A stretch of 64,000 bases of DNA, from positions 62,001 to 126,000 of the forward strand of contig PLSD01000028.1 of NCBI GenBank assembly GCA_003164135.1, given 5' to 3'. Positions 30,264-38,783 of the stretch are shown here, in pieces (the first letter of the stretch is position 1; every line of letters starts with the position of its first letter). Both the position numbers and the translations under genes were made by a program. The stretch comes from Acetobacteraceae bacterium (GTDB lineage Bacteria; Pseudomonadota; Alphaproteobacteria; Acetobacterales; Acetobacteraceae). Below the pieces are notes generated by a model. That model had not been told where the DNA came from. It did no database searches and saw only the letters and a list, made by a program, of their open reading frames with translations.

Positions 30264-31491
30264 CCCGGCCAGGAAAATACGGCACCGGCAGCCCTGCCCG
30301 GTACCAAGTGCGCGCCACGGCCAGCAGCACGACCAGCGGCGTAACCAAAATCCCGGTCTGGACCGACACGAACAAACATATCCCTGGCCAGAGCCACAAC
30401 AACGCATCCAGCATACCAATCCGCCAGCCGCGCCTTGCCGCCGCCGCCGCCAGCACGGCCGAATAGGCCACCATCTCGCCGCAATAGCCGAATGGTGTCG
30501 CCAGCAGCGAGAGGAATACCGTCAGCTCAATCAATGCGGCGACGCCAACCCCTGCATAGCGCCAAAGCCAATAGCAAATGGCAGCAGCGCACAGGCTTAC
30601 GCTCGCCTGTAAAATAAAGGCGACGTGCAGACTCGCATGCATACTTCGCAGCATCCAGAACACCGAAACGCCCCAGCCCTCGTTTGACAGCGGATGAAAG
30701 GGTAGGCTCAGCATTCTGGCCTCCTCCGATCGGCCCAATGTGAAATATGCGCCCCAAACGCTAAAACCAAAAACCAATGTCACCAACGCGCACAACAACA
30801 CCACGACCAGAAAAAAAGCCCCGAGTTGGCGCCAGTTGCGCTGCGCCAAAAATACCACAGGGGCCAACAGCCCGATCTGAGGTTTGCATGCGAGCAGACC
30901 GGTAAGGCTACCACCCAGCCATGGCCGCTGCGCGGTCAGCGAAAGACCAGCCAGAAATAGCGCATCCCCGGCGATGTTTACTTGCCCTAACTGCAAATCC
31001 AAAAGCGCCGCGGGGCTGAGCAGGGTTGCCACGATCACCAGCCAGGGTAGCCGCCCCGCGCGCAGTAGCAACACGGCGGCAAGCGCCAACCCAAGAGACC
31101 AGACAAAAAATCCAATTTCAAACGGCAGACGCGAGATCAGTGCCACCGGCAGCAGCATGGTGGGCGGGTAGAAAAAAGTCTCCAACTGGCTGCCTGGCAG
31201 CAGCATCGCACTTGCCGCCTGACTAAAAAGCTGCGGCGAGTACAGAGTAACAAAGGCGTGTTCCAGCGCCAGCCGCCCGGCTGGCCAGTAGACCGAAAAA
31301 TCGCATTCCGGCCGGCCGCAAGGCAGATCATTCGCGATCGCCCGGTGCGCGGTCAGATAACCCAGCCTCGGCGCCATATGTTCGTAAAACGCATGCAACA
31401 GCACCAGCCAGAACGCGCCGAGCAACCCATAGGCCCCCATCTGCCAAGCCAGCCGCGCATATGCCCACAATCGATTCATAACCGCGCCCAT
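30241..31491 (-). CDS. GT87-family (DUF2029) membrane glycosyltransferase, copy B
   Basis: A 416-residue GT-C membrane protein and paralogue of copy A. Shared landmarks are [44 protein letters not shown] and LLACKPQIGLLAPVVF, and the last 60 or so coding bases are almost identical in the two genes. GTG (31497) and two ATGs (31491, 31479) are possible; I chose 31491 because an AAGG site is 6 bases before it, as in copy A. It is divergent from anmK with 44 bases between starts. Its terminal codons overlap the anmK fragment. Confidence 0.85.
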   Translation of the reverse strand: MGAVMNRLWAYARLAWQMGAYGLLGAFWLVLLHAFYEHMAPRLGYLTAHRAIANDLPCGRPECDFSVYWPAGRLALEHAFVTLYSPQLFSQAASAMLLPGSQLETFFYPPTMLLPVALISRLPFEIGFFVWSLGLALAAVLLLRAGRLPWLVIVATLLSPAALLDLQLGQVNIAGDALFLAGLSLTAQRPWLGGSLTGLLACKPQIGLLAPVVFLAQRNWRQLGAFFLVVVLLCALVTLVFGFSVWGAYFTLGRSEEARMLSLPFHPLSNEGWGVSVFWMLRSMHASLHVAFILQASVSLCAAAICYWLWRYAGVGVAALIELTVFLSLLATPFGYCGEMVAYSAVLAAAAARRGWRIGMLDALLWLWPGICLFVSVQTGILVTPLVVLLAVARTWYRAGLPVPYFPGRVTVLPGS

Positions 31492-31494
31492 ATT

Positions 31495-31673
31495 CACCCT
31501 TAACTAAATCGCCCTTTGCGCGTAGCACAATCTCCATGCCCACCAAATCAACCCGCGCCATCGGCCTCATGTCCGGCACCTCGCTCGACGGCGTGGATGT
31601 CGCCTGGCTGGAAACCGACGGCGAAAGCATCACCCATTTCGGCACCACCGCCATGCTGCAATACGAGGAATCG
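31495..31673. repeat. duplicated segment, copy B (matches 30028-30206)
   Basis: Parental-looking counterpart of the repeat at 30028-30206, because here the anmK gene continues intact. It covers the GT87-anmK divergent gap and about the first 46 codons of anmK. There are no indels relative to copy A. Confidence 0.85.
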
Positions 31674-32618
31674 CTGCGCGCCGACCTGCGCCGCCTGCTC
31701 GACCTCGCCCCCTCCATCGCCGCCGATGATCCCTTCCTGCTGGACGTGGAACAGCGCCTTACGCAGGACCACGCCATCGCGGTGGTGCTGGCCGGGCGCA
31801 ACGCCGATGTCATCGGCTTCCACGGCCAAACCATTTTGCACGCGCCGGACCAACACCGCACCTGGCAGATCGGCGATGCCGCGCGGCTTGCCCACCTCTG
31901 CCGCATGCCCGTGGTGCACGACTTCCGTTCCGCTGATGTCGCCGCCGGGGGCCAGGGCGCGCCGTTGGCCCCGCTGTTCCACGCCGCCATGGCGCGCGAC
32001 CTGCCCAAGCCGCTGCTCATCGTGAACATCGGCGGTGTCGCCAACATCACTTACCTCGGCGCCAACGGCGAGATCCTCGCCTGCGACACCGGCCCCGGCA
32101 ACGGCCCGCTGGACGATCTGGCGCAAAAACACCTCGGCCAACCCTACGACAAAGACGGCGCCCTGGCGGCCTCCGGCACCATAGACGCCACCCGCCTCGC
32201 CACCCTGCTTGCCCACCCGTATTTCGCCCGCCCCGCACCAAAATCGCTGGACCGGCTCACCTTCTCCGCCCTCATCGCCCAGGCCACGGCCGGGTTGCAG
32301 CCCGCCGACGCCGCCGCGACCCTGGCTGAATTTTGCACCAGCGCCATCGCGCGCGCGCCGTTGCCGGCCGCCCCGTTGCGCGTGCTGGTCGGCGGCGGCG
32401 GGCGCAAGAATCCCGTGCTCATGGCCGGGCTGGCCCGCGCCTTCACCGTGCCGGTGCAGCCGGTCGAGGCCGCGGGCTGGGACGGCGACGCGCTGGAAGC
32501 CCAGTGCTTCGCCTACCTCGCCGTGCGTTCGTTAAAGGGCCTGCCGCTGTCCCTGCCGAGCACCACGGGCGTGGCTCAGCCGTTAACCGGCGGGCGGCTT
32601 CAGTCGGTCATTTTATAA
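31536..32618 (+). CDS. anmK: anhydro-N-acetylmuramic acid kinase
   Basis: A 360-residue cytosolic kinase that opens and phosphorylates 1,6-anhydro-MurNAc to MurNAc-6-phosphate in peptidoglycan recycling. The ATP-binding loop GLMSGTSLDGVDVAW, the NIGGVANITYL segment, CDTGPGNGPLDDL and the late GGGGRKNPVLM are family signatures. NagZ in the 12-kb operon makes its substrate class. The last 19 bases overlap the convergent STT3-like gene. A truncated second copy of its 5' end lies 1.5 kb to the left. Confidence 0.96.
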   Translation: MPTKSTRAIGLMSGTSLDGVDVAWLETDGESITHFGTTAMLQYEESLRADLRRLLDLAPSIAADDPFLLDVEQRLTQDHAIAVVLAGRNADVIGFHGQTILHAPDQHRTWQIGDAARLAHLCRMPVVHDFRSADVAAGGQGAPLAPLFHAAMARDLPKPLLIVNIGGVANITYLGANGEILACDTGPGNGPLDDLAQKHLGQPYDKDGALAASGTIDATRLATLLAHPYFARPAPKSLDRLTFSALIAQATAGLQPADAAATLAEFCTSAIARAPLPAAPLRVLVGGGGRKNPVLMAGLARAFTVPVQPVEAAGWDGDALEAQCFAYLAVRSLKGLPLSLPSTTGVAQPLTGGRLQSVIL

Positions 32619-34393
32619 AGCCGCCACCCCTGGGCGTTGCTGCCCGCGGGTTGCAACCAGACCGGCTGGTTGCCGGCCGCCAGCGCATCCCACAGCGTGG
32701 TTGCCGGCAAATCCGCCACCAGCGCATAGCGCCCCGCGCGCGGGCAAAACAGCACGTATTGCGCCCCCGTCACCCGCACCGCATCCGGCACCTGCGCCCC
32801 CGGCACCACGCGCCATGCGTCCCGGTCACGCAAATATCCCGCCAAACCGTGATGATACAGCGACCCCACCGTTTTCACCTGCGTCCGGTACAGCAATTCC
32901 GGCGTATCCTGCGGTTCCGCCAGCACGATTTTACCCGCCGCCGGGGCCAGCAAAGGTGCGATGTCCCGCAAATTGCAGGAAGCCGCCCCAGCTCCCGGCG
33001 CCACCACCGTTCCCACAGCAGCGGTATTCACCGCGGCCGCCGCAACAGGAACCACCAGCACGCAAAGCAGCAGCGCCAAGCGCGAGACCATCGCCAGTGC
33101 CGGCTTCGCCTCAAAGCGCAAGCTCACCTCGCTCAAGGCGAGCGGCAACAGCACCGCCGCCACGCACGGCGCAAACCCGGCAAACAGCACAAATTCCGCC
33201 CCCAGCACCAGCGCCACCGCGGTGCAGGCCGCCACATAAAGCCACAGCCAGCGCGCCCGCCCCGGGACAATTTTCATAAACGGCGGCTGCAGCCAAGCCA
33301 GGGCATCCGGCTCCCCGGCGCCGGCACCCGAACCAGCGCCAGCACGCCACAACGCATATGCCAGCGCCAGCGCGCCCGGCCCCAGATACACCAGCAGTCC
33401 CATCCCCCGCACCGGCTGCTGCTGCGCGATAACACCGAAGAATTTGTGCATATCCGCCGCCGGCATAATGCCATACGGCCCCATCGCCACCTGCGGAAAC
33501 GCCACCACCCAGGCCGCCACCAGCGCCGCCATCAGCGCCACTCCCAGCACGCGGCGCCATATCTTCTTCCGCCCCGCCCCGCGCGTTTCCAGCGCCCACA
33601 ATCCGGCAGCCCCCGCCAGCAGCAGCATCGCCAGCGCAACGTACACCAGCGACAAGCGGTCGATTTCCGGCATGCCCCACCCGCCCTGCGGCGGGTCAAC
33701 AATCAGCGCCACGCTCAGCACGTCGAAGAACCCGGCAACGCACGCGCCAACGGTCCGGCACAACGGCGCCTGCACCCAACGGATCAGCAGCGCCGCAAAC
33801 GCCATGAGCACAAACGGCATGGTCTCGGGCGTCAACCAGATGGCAAACGCCCCGCTCACCCCGGCCAGCAGCCCGTAGGTGACATCGTCCTGCCAGGCGC
33901 GCGCCACGCAACCGGCGGTCAGCACAATCAGCACCAGCAGCAGCGTATGGTAATGCACGACCCCCGGCGCATCGAAGTACAACAGCGCCGGCAGCATCGC
34001 AGCCGCCACCACCGCCGCCCATAAATACCGCCGCGCCGCGAAAGGCTCCGCCACCCAGGCGCAAGCCACGCCCAACGCCCCAGCCCCCAACGGCCCCAGC
34101 CCCACCCCCGCCACATACAACGCCCGGTGCCAGCCCAAAAACGGCGCGAACGGCAACGCCAGCAGCCACAACACCATATCCAGCAGCCGCGACCACTCCA
34201 CCATCACCCCGGCGCCCGAATCATCGCGCGCCACGACAATCACCAGATGCCCGGCGCGGATCCCATCCTCCAGCCGCAGCAGCCGCATGTAGCTGTCCGG
34301 GTCGGTCAAACTCCCCGCCAGCACGCCCGGCCACTCATGCGCCCCGAGCAGAATATTCAACCCCGCGCCGAGCAGAAACAGTAGGAGGTACAT
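32600..34393 (-). CDS. STT3/GT-C-like polytopic membrane protein
   Basis: A 597-residue protein from the ATG at 34393 (the ORF track used an upstream TTG). About 12 helices are followed by a C-terminal soluble domain (about 470-597, LRDIAPLLAPAAGKIVL to the end) with three cysteines. Two short motifs recall oligosaccharyltransferases of the STT3/PglB/AglB type: an acidic DPDSYMRLLR after the first helix and APGVVHYHTLLL in a later loop, comparable to their DxD and DHH elements. It may transfer lipid-linked sugars, but it lacks a recognisable WWDYG, so the name is only a fold-level guess. It starts 3 bases after the FMN-protein stop. Confidence 0.6.
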   Translation of the reverse strand: MYLLLFLLGAGLNILLGAHEWPGVLAGSLTDPDSYMRLLRLEDGIRAGHLVIVVARDDSGAGVMVEWSRLLDMVLWLLALPFAPFLGWHRALYVAGVGLGPLGAGALGVACAWVAEPFAARRYLWAAVVAAAMLPALLYFDAPGVVHYHTLLLVLIVLTAGCVARAWQDDVTYGLLAGVSGAFAIWLTPETMPFVLMAFAALLIRWVQAPLCRTVGACVAGFFDVLSVALIVDPPQGGWGMPEIDRLSLVYVALAMLLLAGAAGLWALETRGAGRKKIWRRVLGVALMAALVAAWVVAFPQVAMGPYGIMPAADMHKFFGVIAQQQPVRGMGLLVYLGPGALALAYALWRAGAGSGAGAGEPDALAWLQPPFMKIVPGRARWLWLYVAACTAVALVLGAEFVLFAGFAPCVAAVLLPLALSEVSLRFEAKPALAMVSRLALLLCVLVVPVAAAAVNTAAVGTVVAPGAGAASCNLRDIAPLLAPAAGKIVLAEPQDTPELLYRTQVKTVGSLYHHGLAGYLRDRDAWRVVPGAQVPDAVRVTGAQYVLFCPRAGRYALVADLPATTLWDALAAGNQPVWLQPAGSNAQGWRLYKMTD

Positions 34394-34396
34394 CAA

Positions 34397-35821
34397 TTAA
34401 AGGTGCGCCCTAAAGCCGCCGACGCCGCGCTCGATTTCCGTCACATGCCGGGGCTTGAAGCCGCTGGCATCCGTCAACCCGCAGGAATGCGCGATCATTT
34501 CCACTTCCTCGATCATCCGCGCCGCATAACGGCTCACCCGCACAGCCTTATCCGCCGGGTCCAGCCCCGCGATCAACCTAGGGTCCGCGGCAGTCACCCC
34601 GGTCGGGCAACGGCCCGAGCCACATTTCATCGCCTGGATGCACCCCAGCGAGAACATGAAGCCCCGCGCGGAGTTCACAAAATCCGCGCCGTTGCACAGC
34701 GCCCACGCCACCTTGTCCGGCGTTATCAATTTGCCCGCGGCAATAACCCGTATCCGCCCGGTCAGCCCATGCTCATCGCGCAGCGCCACCACATAGGGCA
34801 GCGCCTGGGTAATCGGCAGCCCCACATAATCAGCCAGCGGTTCCGGCGCCGCGCCGGTGCCGCCCTCGCCGCCATCCACCTGCACATAATCGGGGCAATG
34901 TTCCGGGTGCTCCACGCAATCAGCGAACCATTCATCCAAAAATCGTGGATCGCCGACGACGAACTTCACCCCCACCGGCTTGCCGGTAATCCCCCGCACC
35001 TTGGCGATGAACGCGCCCAGTTCGGCGATATTGCCGATATCGCGGTGCCGGTTCGGGGAAATACTGTCCACGCCCTGAGGAATCCCACGTATCGCGGCAA
35101 TCTCCGCCGTCACCTTGGCGGCCGGCAGCACGCCGCCCTTGCCGGGTTTGGCCCCCTGCGCCAGCTTCACCTCGAACATTTTTACCTGCGGCAGCGCCGC
35201 GATCTCGCGCAACCGCGCTTCGGAAAGCGCGCCATTTGCATCGCGCACGCCATATTTCGCGGTGCCGATCTGCATGATAATGTCCGCCCCGCCTTCCAGA
35301 TGGAAGCTGGAAAGCCCGCCCTCGCCGGTGCCCATCCAAACGCCCGCCATTTTCGCCCCGCGCGAGAGCGCGCTCACCGCCGCATGGCTCAGCGCACCAT
35401 AGCTCATGCCGGAAATATTGAAAAAATGCTCGCCCATATACGGGTGCGCGCAAGCTCCCGGCCCACTCGCCACGCCGATCAGCTTGCCCGGAAAGCGCTT
35501 CTTTTCCTCGTCGAGCACCGGAAACGCCGCATTGCGGAACACAAAACTGGGCACATTCTCCGAGCCGAAACTCACCAGGTTGGAAACCCCTTTGGCCGAG
35601 CGGTACACCCAGCTGCGCTCCAGCCGGTTAAATGGCCGCTCCGCCCAATCCGGCAGATACTGGTACTGGCGCATGGCATCGCCCCAGGTCTCGGTAAAAT
35701 ACCGGACATGCCCAATAACGGGGAAATTGCGCAACACCGTATGCACTTGCTGATGCTTGTCATGCCAATAAACCGCCGCCAACCCGGCCACGATACAGAC
35801 AAGAATAACCCCCAGAACCAT
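34397..35821 (-). CDS. glutamate synthase-like FMN-binding protein
   Basis: A 474-residue protein with an N-terminal membrane helix (VILVCIVAGLAAVYW) and the FMN/Fe-S barrel domain of GOGAT large subunits. Visible parts are ISGMSYGALSHAAVSALSRGA, GTGEGGLSSFHLEGGADI, QGAKPGKGGVLP, VDGGEGGTGAAP and the cluster motif CGSGRCPTGV. There is no glutaminase domain or small subunit, so it is not a full glutamate synthase; the true reaction of this stand-alone branch is not established. It is divergent from ppk2 with about 108 bases between. Confidence 0.88.
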   Translation of the reverse strand: MVLGVILVCIVAGLAAVYWHDKHQQVHTVLRNFPVIGHVRYFTETWGDAMRQYQYLPDWAERPFNRLERSWVYRSAKGVSNLVSFGSENVPSFVFRNAAFPVLDEEKKRFPGKLIGVASGPGACAHPYMGEHFFNISGMSYGALSHAAVSALSRGAKMAGVWMGTGEGGLSSFHLEGGADIIMQIGTAKYGVRDANGALSEARLREIAALPQVKMFEVKLAQGAKPGKGGVLPAAKVTAEIAAIRGIPQGVDSISPNRHRDIGNIAELGAFIAKVRGITGKPVGVKFVVGDPRFLDEWFADCVEHPEHCPDYVQVDGGEGGTGAAPEPLADYVGLPITQALPYVVALRDEHGLTGRIRVIAAGKLITPDKVAWALCNGADFVNSARGFMFSLGCIQAMKCGSGRCPTGVTAADPRLIAGLDPADKAVRVSRYAARMIEEVEMIAHSCGLTDASGFKPRHVTEIERGVGGFRAHL

Positions 35822-35893
35822 GCTTTCGCTCCCCAGCCGAGTACCCCAGCCTCATAGCCTTGTTTTTACGCCATGTCGCCGCCGCCGGCTGAT

Positions 35894-35923
35894 CTGGCAT
35901 CAACGCCCGTATGTGCCTATAAT
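35894..35923 (+). promoter_or_regulatory. candidate leaderless promoter of ppk2
   Basis: A perfect TATAAT (35918-35923) ends 6 bases before the ppk2 ATG, with CTGGCA (35894-35899) 18 bases upstream as a weak -35. At the usual -10 to start distance transcription would begin at or within a base of the A of the ATG. No Shine-Dalgarno sequence is present (the gap is CCCCCC). Both facts point to a leaderless mRNA. Confidence 0.5.
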
Positions 35924-35929
35924 CCCCCC

Positions 35930-36685
35930 ATGCCCAGCCAAAAAAAATACGAAGAAACCCTGCACCACCTGCAAGTCGAGCTGGTCAAACTCCAGCGCCA
36001 CGTCATCGCGCGCGGCCAGAAGGTGCTCATCATCCTCGAAGGCCGCGACGGCGCCGGCAAGGACGGCGCCGTCATGCGCATCACCGAGCACCTCTCCCCG
36101 CGCGACATCCGCATCGTGGCGCTGTCCAAACCCTCGGACGTTGAGACCACGCAGTGGTATTTCCAGCGCTACGTGAGCCATCTGCCCGCCGCCGGTGAGA
36201 TCGTGCTGTTCAACCGCAGCTGGTACAACCGCGCCGGGGTGGAGCACGTCATGGGCTTCTGCACGGAACAGCAACATGACGAATTCCTGCGCAACGCCCC
36301 GGCTTTTGAATCCATGCTGGCACAATCAGGCATCACGGTCATCAAATACTATCTCGACATCGACCGCAAAGAACAAAAAAAGCGCCTGAAGGACCGCCAC
36401 GAAGACCCGCTGAAACAATGGAAAATCAGCCCGATCGACGAAAAAGCCATCAAGCATTTCGACGATTACACCAAGGCCCGCAACAGCATGCTGCTCGCCA
36501 CCGACACCGCCGCCGCGCCCTGGATGGTAGTGCGCGCCAACGACAAAAAAGCCGCCCGCCTAGCCATCATCGCCGACCTCATCACCCGGGTGAGCTACCA
36601 CGACGCCACACCGCACGACACCCACCCCGAGATCGTCTGCCGGTTCGACGAGACCTGCCTCACCAACGGCATGCTCGCCTCATGA
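35930..36685 (+). CDS. ppk2: polyphosphate kinase 2
   Basis: A 251-residue PPK2-family enzyme that uses polyphosphate to phosphorylate nucleotides (or the reverse). Walker A is EGRDGAGKDGAVMRI, the lid and Walker B region is FNRSWYNRAGVEHVMGF, and the conserved ISPIDEKAIKHFDDY follows. I start at MPSQKKYEET instead of 19 codons earlier, because family members begin with a helix like this and a -10 box overlaps the extra codons. One-domain size fits the classes acting on nucleoside mono- or diphosphates. Its stop overlaps hisI by ATGA. Confidence 0.93.
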   Translation: MPSQKKYEETLHHLQVELVKLQRHVIARGQKVLIILEGRDGAGKDGAVMRITEHLSPRDIRIVALSKPSDVETTQWYFQRYVSHLPAAGEIVLFNRSWYNRAGVEHVMGFCTEQQHDEFLRNAPAFESMLAQSGITVIKYYLDIDRKEQKKRLKDRHEDPLKQWKISPIDEKAIKHFDDYTKARNSMLLATDTAAAPWMVVRANDKKAARLAIIADLITRVSYHDATPHDTHPEIVCRFDETCLTNGMLAS

Positions 36686-37062
36686 GCGAGCTGCTCGACC
36701 GCCTGACTTTTGACGCCAACGGCCTCATCCCCGCCATCGCGCAGCAGCACGACACCGGGGAAGTGCTGATGCTGGCCTGGATGAACCGCGACTCCATCGA
36801 GGAAACCATCCGCACCGGCCACGTCTGCTACTGGTCGCGTTCGCGCCAGAGACTTTGGCGCAAGGGCGAATCCTCCGGCCAGGAACAAAAGCTGGTGGAA
36901 CTGAGACTCGACTGCGACGGCGACACGCTGCTGCTGCTGGTCGACCAGAAGGGCGTTGCCTGCCACACCGGCCGCCACAATTGCTTCTTCATCGCCCTGC
37001 GCGACGGAAAACTGGTGGAAATCGCCGACCCGCTCGTCGACCCCGAGCTGCTCTATAAATAA
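36682..37062 (+). CDS. hisI: phosphoribosyl-AMP cyclohydrolase
   Basis: A 126-residue zinc enzyme for the third step of histidine synthesis. The start at 36682, inside a longer shadow ORF, gives the canonical MSELLDRLTFDANGLIPAI and an ATGA overlap with ppk2. Landmarks are LMLAWMNRDSIEETI, the SRSRQRLWRKGESSG loop and the metal-binding DCDGDTLLLLVDQKGVACHTGRHNCF. It is detached from other his genes, which is common for hisI in alphaproteobacteria, but coupling to ppk2 is unusual. Confidence 0.96.
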   Translation: MSELLDRLTFDANGLIPAIAQQHDTGEVLMLAWMNRDSIEETIRTGHVCYWSRSRQRLWRKGESSGQEQKLVELRLDCDGDTLLLLVDQKGVACHTGRHNCFFIALRDGKLVEIADPLVDPELLYK

Positions 37063-37123
37063 GACGCACCATATCCACTTGATAGATTTTCAATTTTAGC
37101 GAAATAAGGGGGGCAAAATATTG

Positions 37124-38782
37124 ATGGGTCTATTCATGCCGCTCGCTCTGCCAAAATTCCGCTCCGCCCGGCCGCTTCTCGCCCTGAGTGCCTTTGCCCT
37201 GCTGCTCGGCGGCGCCGCACTCAGCCGTTTCGCCAGCGCGGATGACACCGCGAATTACCCGGCGGCCAGCCTGTCCGCCCCCACGGACCCCGCAGCGCTG
37301 ATCGCACGCGGCAAATACCTCACCGCGGCGGCGGACTGCATGCCCTGCCACACTGGCCCCAACCATGCGCCCTTCACCGGCGGCCTGGTCATGGCCACGC
37401 CCTTCGGCGGCCTCGCCAGCCCCAACATCACAGCAGACCCCACCACCGGCATCGGCAAATGGTCGGATGACGATTTTTACAACGCCGTGCATTACGGCAC
37501 CGCGCCGGGCCACTCCTACTTGGTGTTCCCCAAATTCCTCTACCCGGCGATGCCCTACACCTCCTACACCAAGCTCTCCCGCGCGGACGTGATGGCGATC
37601 AAGGCCTATCTGTTCTCGCTCCCGCCGGTGGCCGTGGCGCCAACCCCGAACTCCCTGTTCTTCCCCTTCAACCAGCGCCCTGTCCTGCTCGGCTGGCGCA
37701 TCATGTTCTTTCGCTCCGGCCCGCTGCATATGGACCCGAGCTGGAATGAAGACATGAAGAACGGCGCCTACCTCACCGAGGCGCTCGGCCATTGCGGCGA
37801 ATGCCACACCCCGCGCAACCTGCTCAGCGCCATGATCCTAAGCAAAGCCTACGCCGGCTCGCCGATCGACGCCTATTTCGCCCCGAACATTTCGTCCGAC
37901 AAGCAATACGGCGTCGGCGGCTGGGCACAGTCAGACCTCGTGGCCTACCTGCATGACGACGGCAACATGGTCAAAGGTTCCCCCTACGCCGCCATGGGCG
38001 AGGTCGTGGACAATTCCACCAGCCAGATCCCGGCCTCCGACGATGTGGACATCGCCAACTACCTGCAAAACGCCACCGCGCCGCAGCCCGTGCCGCCCAC
38101 GCCAAACGTGAGCAAAGCCGCTGACTCCGTGGCCCTGGGTGCCACCGTGTACGCCGCCAACTGTGCGGGCTGCCACGGCAAAACCGGCGGCGGCATGGCC
38201 CCGATCATCCCCAACCTCGCGGGCAATGACTCCGTCACCGCCTCCGCCCCCACCAACGTCATCGGCGCGGTGCTGAGCGGGTTGGACGCCTGGAAGCCCC
38301 ACGGCCCGCCGATGCCCGCCTTCTCGACCAGCCTGTCGGATGCGCAGATCGCCGCGGTGAGCAACTACGTGCGCACCAACCTCGGCAACACCGCCACCGC
38401 CAACGCCACCGCGAAGGACGTGCTGGCCCTGCGCGCCATCGCCGTGGTGCCGCCGCTGGGCAACTTCGCCTCCGACAAGTTCGGCTGCCCGCATGTCTCC
38501 CCGGCCGGAGGTGCCACCACCATCGCCGACCCCGGCAGCAGCCTGCTGGACAGCTACGCGGACGCCACCCCGGCCACCATGCCCAACCGCACCCGCACGC
38601 TGATTGCCAACATCCGCTCCGGCAACAGCACCATCAGCGGCGCCGACCTGACCAACGACCTCATCGCGGCCTATTGCCCGGTGATCGCCAACCAGCCAGG
38701 CCTCAGCGATGCCGCCAAGCATGCCGCGCTGCTGAACTTCCTCGCCGGGGCGCAGCCGCTCATCGCCGCGAAGAGCAATTAA
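37124..38782 (+). CDS. tri-haem cytochrome c, dehydrogenase-subunit type
   Basis: A 552-residue exported protein. A basic N-terminus and a hydrophobic stretch (LLALSAFALLLGGAAL) form the signal or anchor. Three haem sites follow: CMPCH (about 72), CGECH (about 230) and CAGCH (about 350). The layout matches the cytochrome subunits of membrane-bound alcohol, gluconate and related dehydrogenases of acetic acid bacteria, which pass electrons to ubiquinone. About 110 residues with two more cysteines follow the third haem domain. No catalytic dehydrogenase subunit lies next to it. The ATG follows an AAGGGGGG site; upstream is AT-rich with TTGATA. Confidence 0.9.
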   Translation: MGLFMPLALPKFRSARPLLALSAFALLLGGAALSRFASADDTANYPAASLSAPTDPAALIARGKYLTAAADCMPCHTGPNHAPFTGGLVMATPFGGLASPNITADPTTGIGKWSDDDFYNAVHYGTAPGHSYLVFPKFLYPAMPYTSYTKLSRADVMAIKAYLFSLPPVAVAPTPNSLFFPFNQRPVLLGWRIMFFRSGPLHMDPSWNEDMKNGAYLTEALGHCGECHTPRNLLSAMILSKAYAGSPIDAYFAPNISSDKQYGVGGWAQSDLVAYLHDDGNMVKGSPYAAMGEVVDNSTSQIPASDDVDIANYLQNATAPQPVPPTPNVSKAADSVALGATVYAANCAGCHGKTGGGMAPIIPNLAGNDSVTASAPTNVIGAVLSGLDAWKPHGPPMPAFSTSLSDAQIAAVSNYVRTNLGNTATANATAKDVLALRAIAVVPPLGNFASDKFGCPHVSPAGGATTIADPGSSLLDSYADATPATMPNRTRTLIANIRSGNSTISGADLTNDLIAAYCPVIANQPGLSDAAKHAALLNFLAGAQPLIAAKSN

Positions 38783-38783
38783 G

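Noticed and set aside
32333-34024. 563-aa plus-strand ORF rich in Arg, His and Gln
   Set aside because: Antisense to the STT3-like membrane protein and overlapping anmK in another frame; no domain and a shadow-like composition.
34403-35857. 484-aa plus-strand ORF
   Set aside because: Antisense shadow of the glutamate-synthase-like gene, whose motifs are clear on the minus strand.
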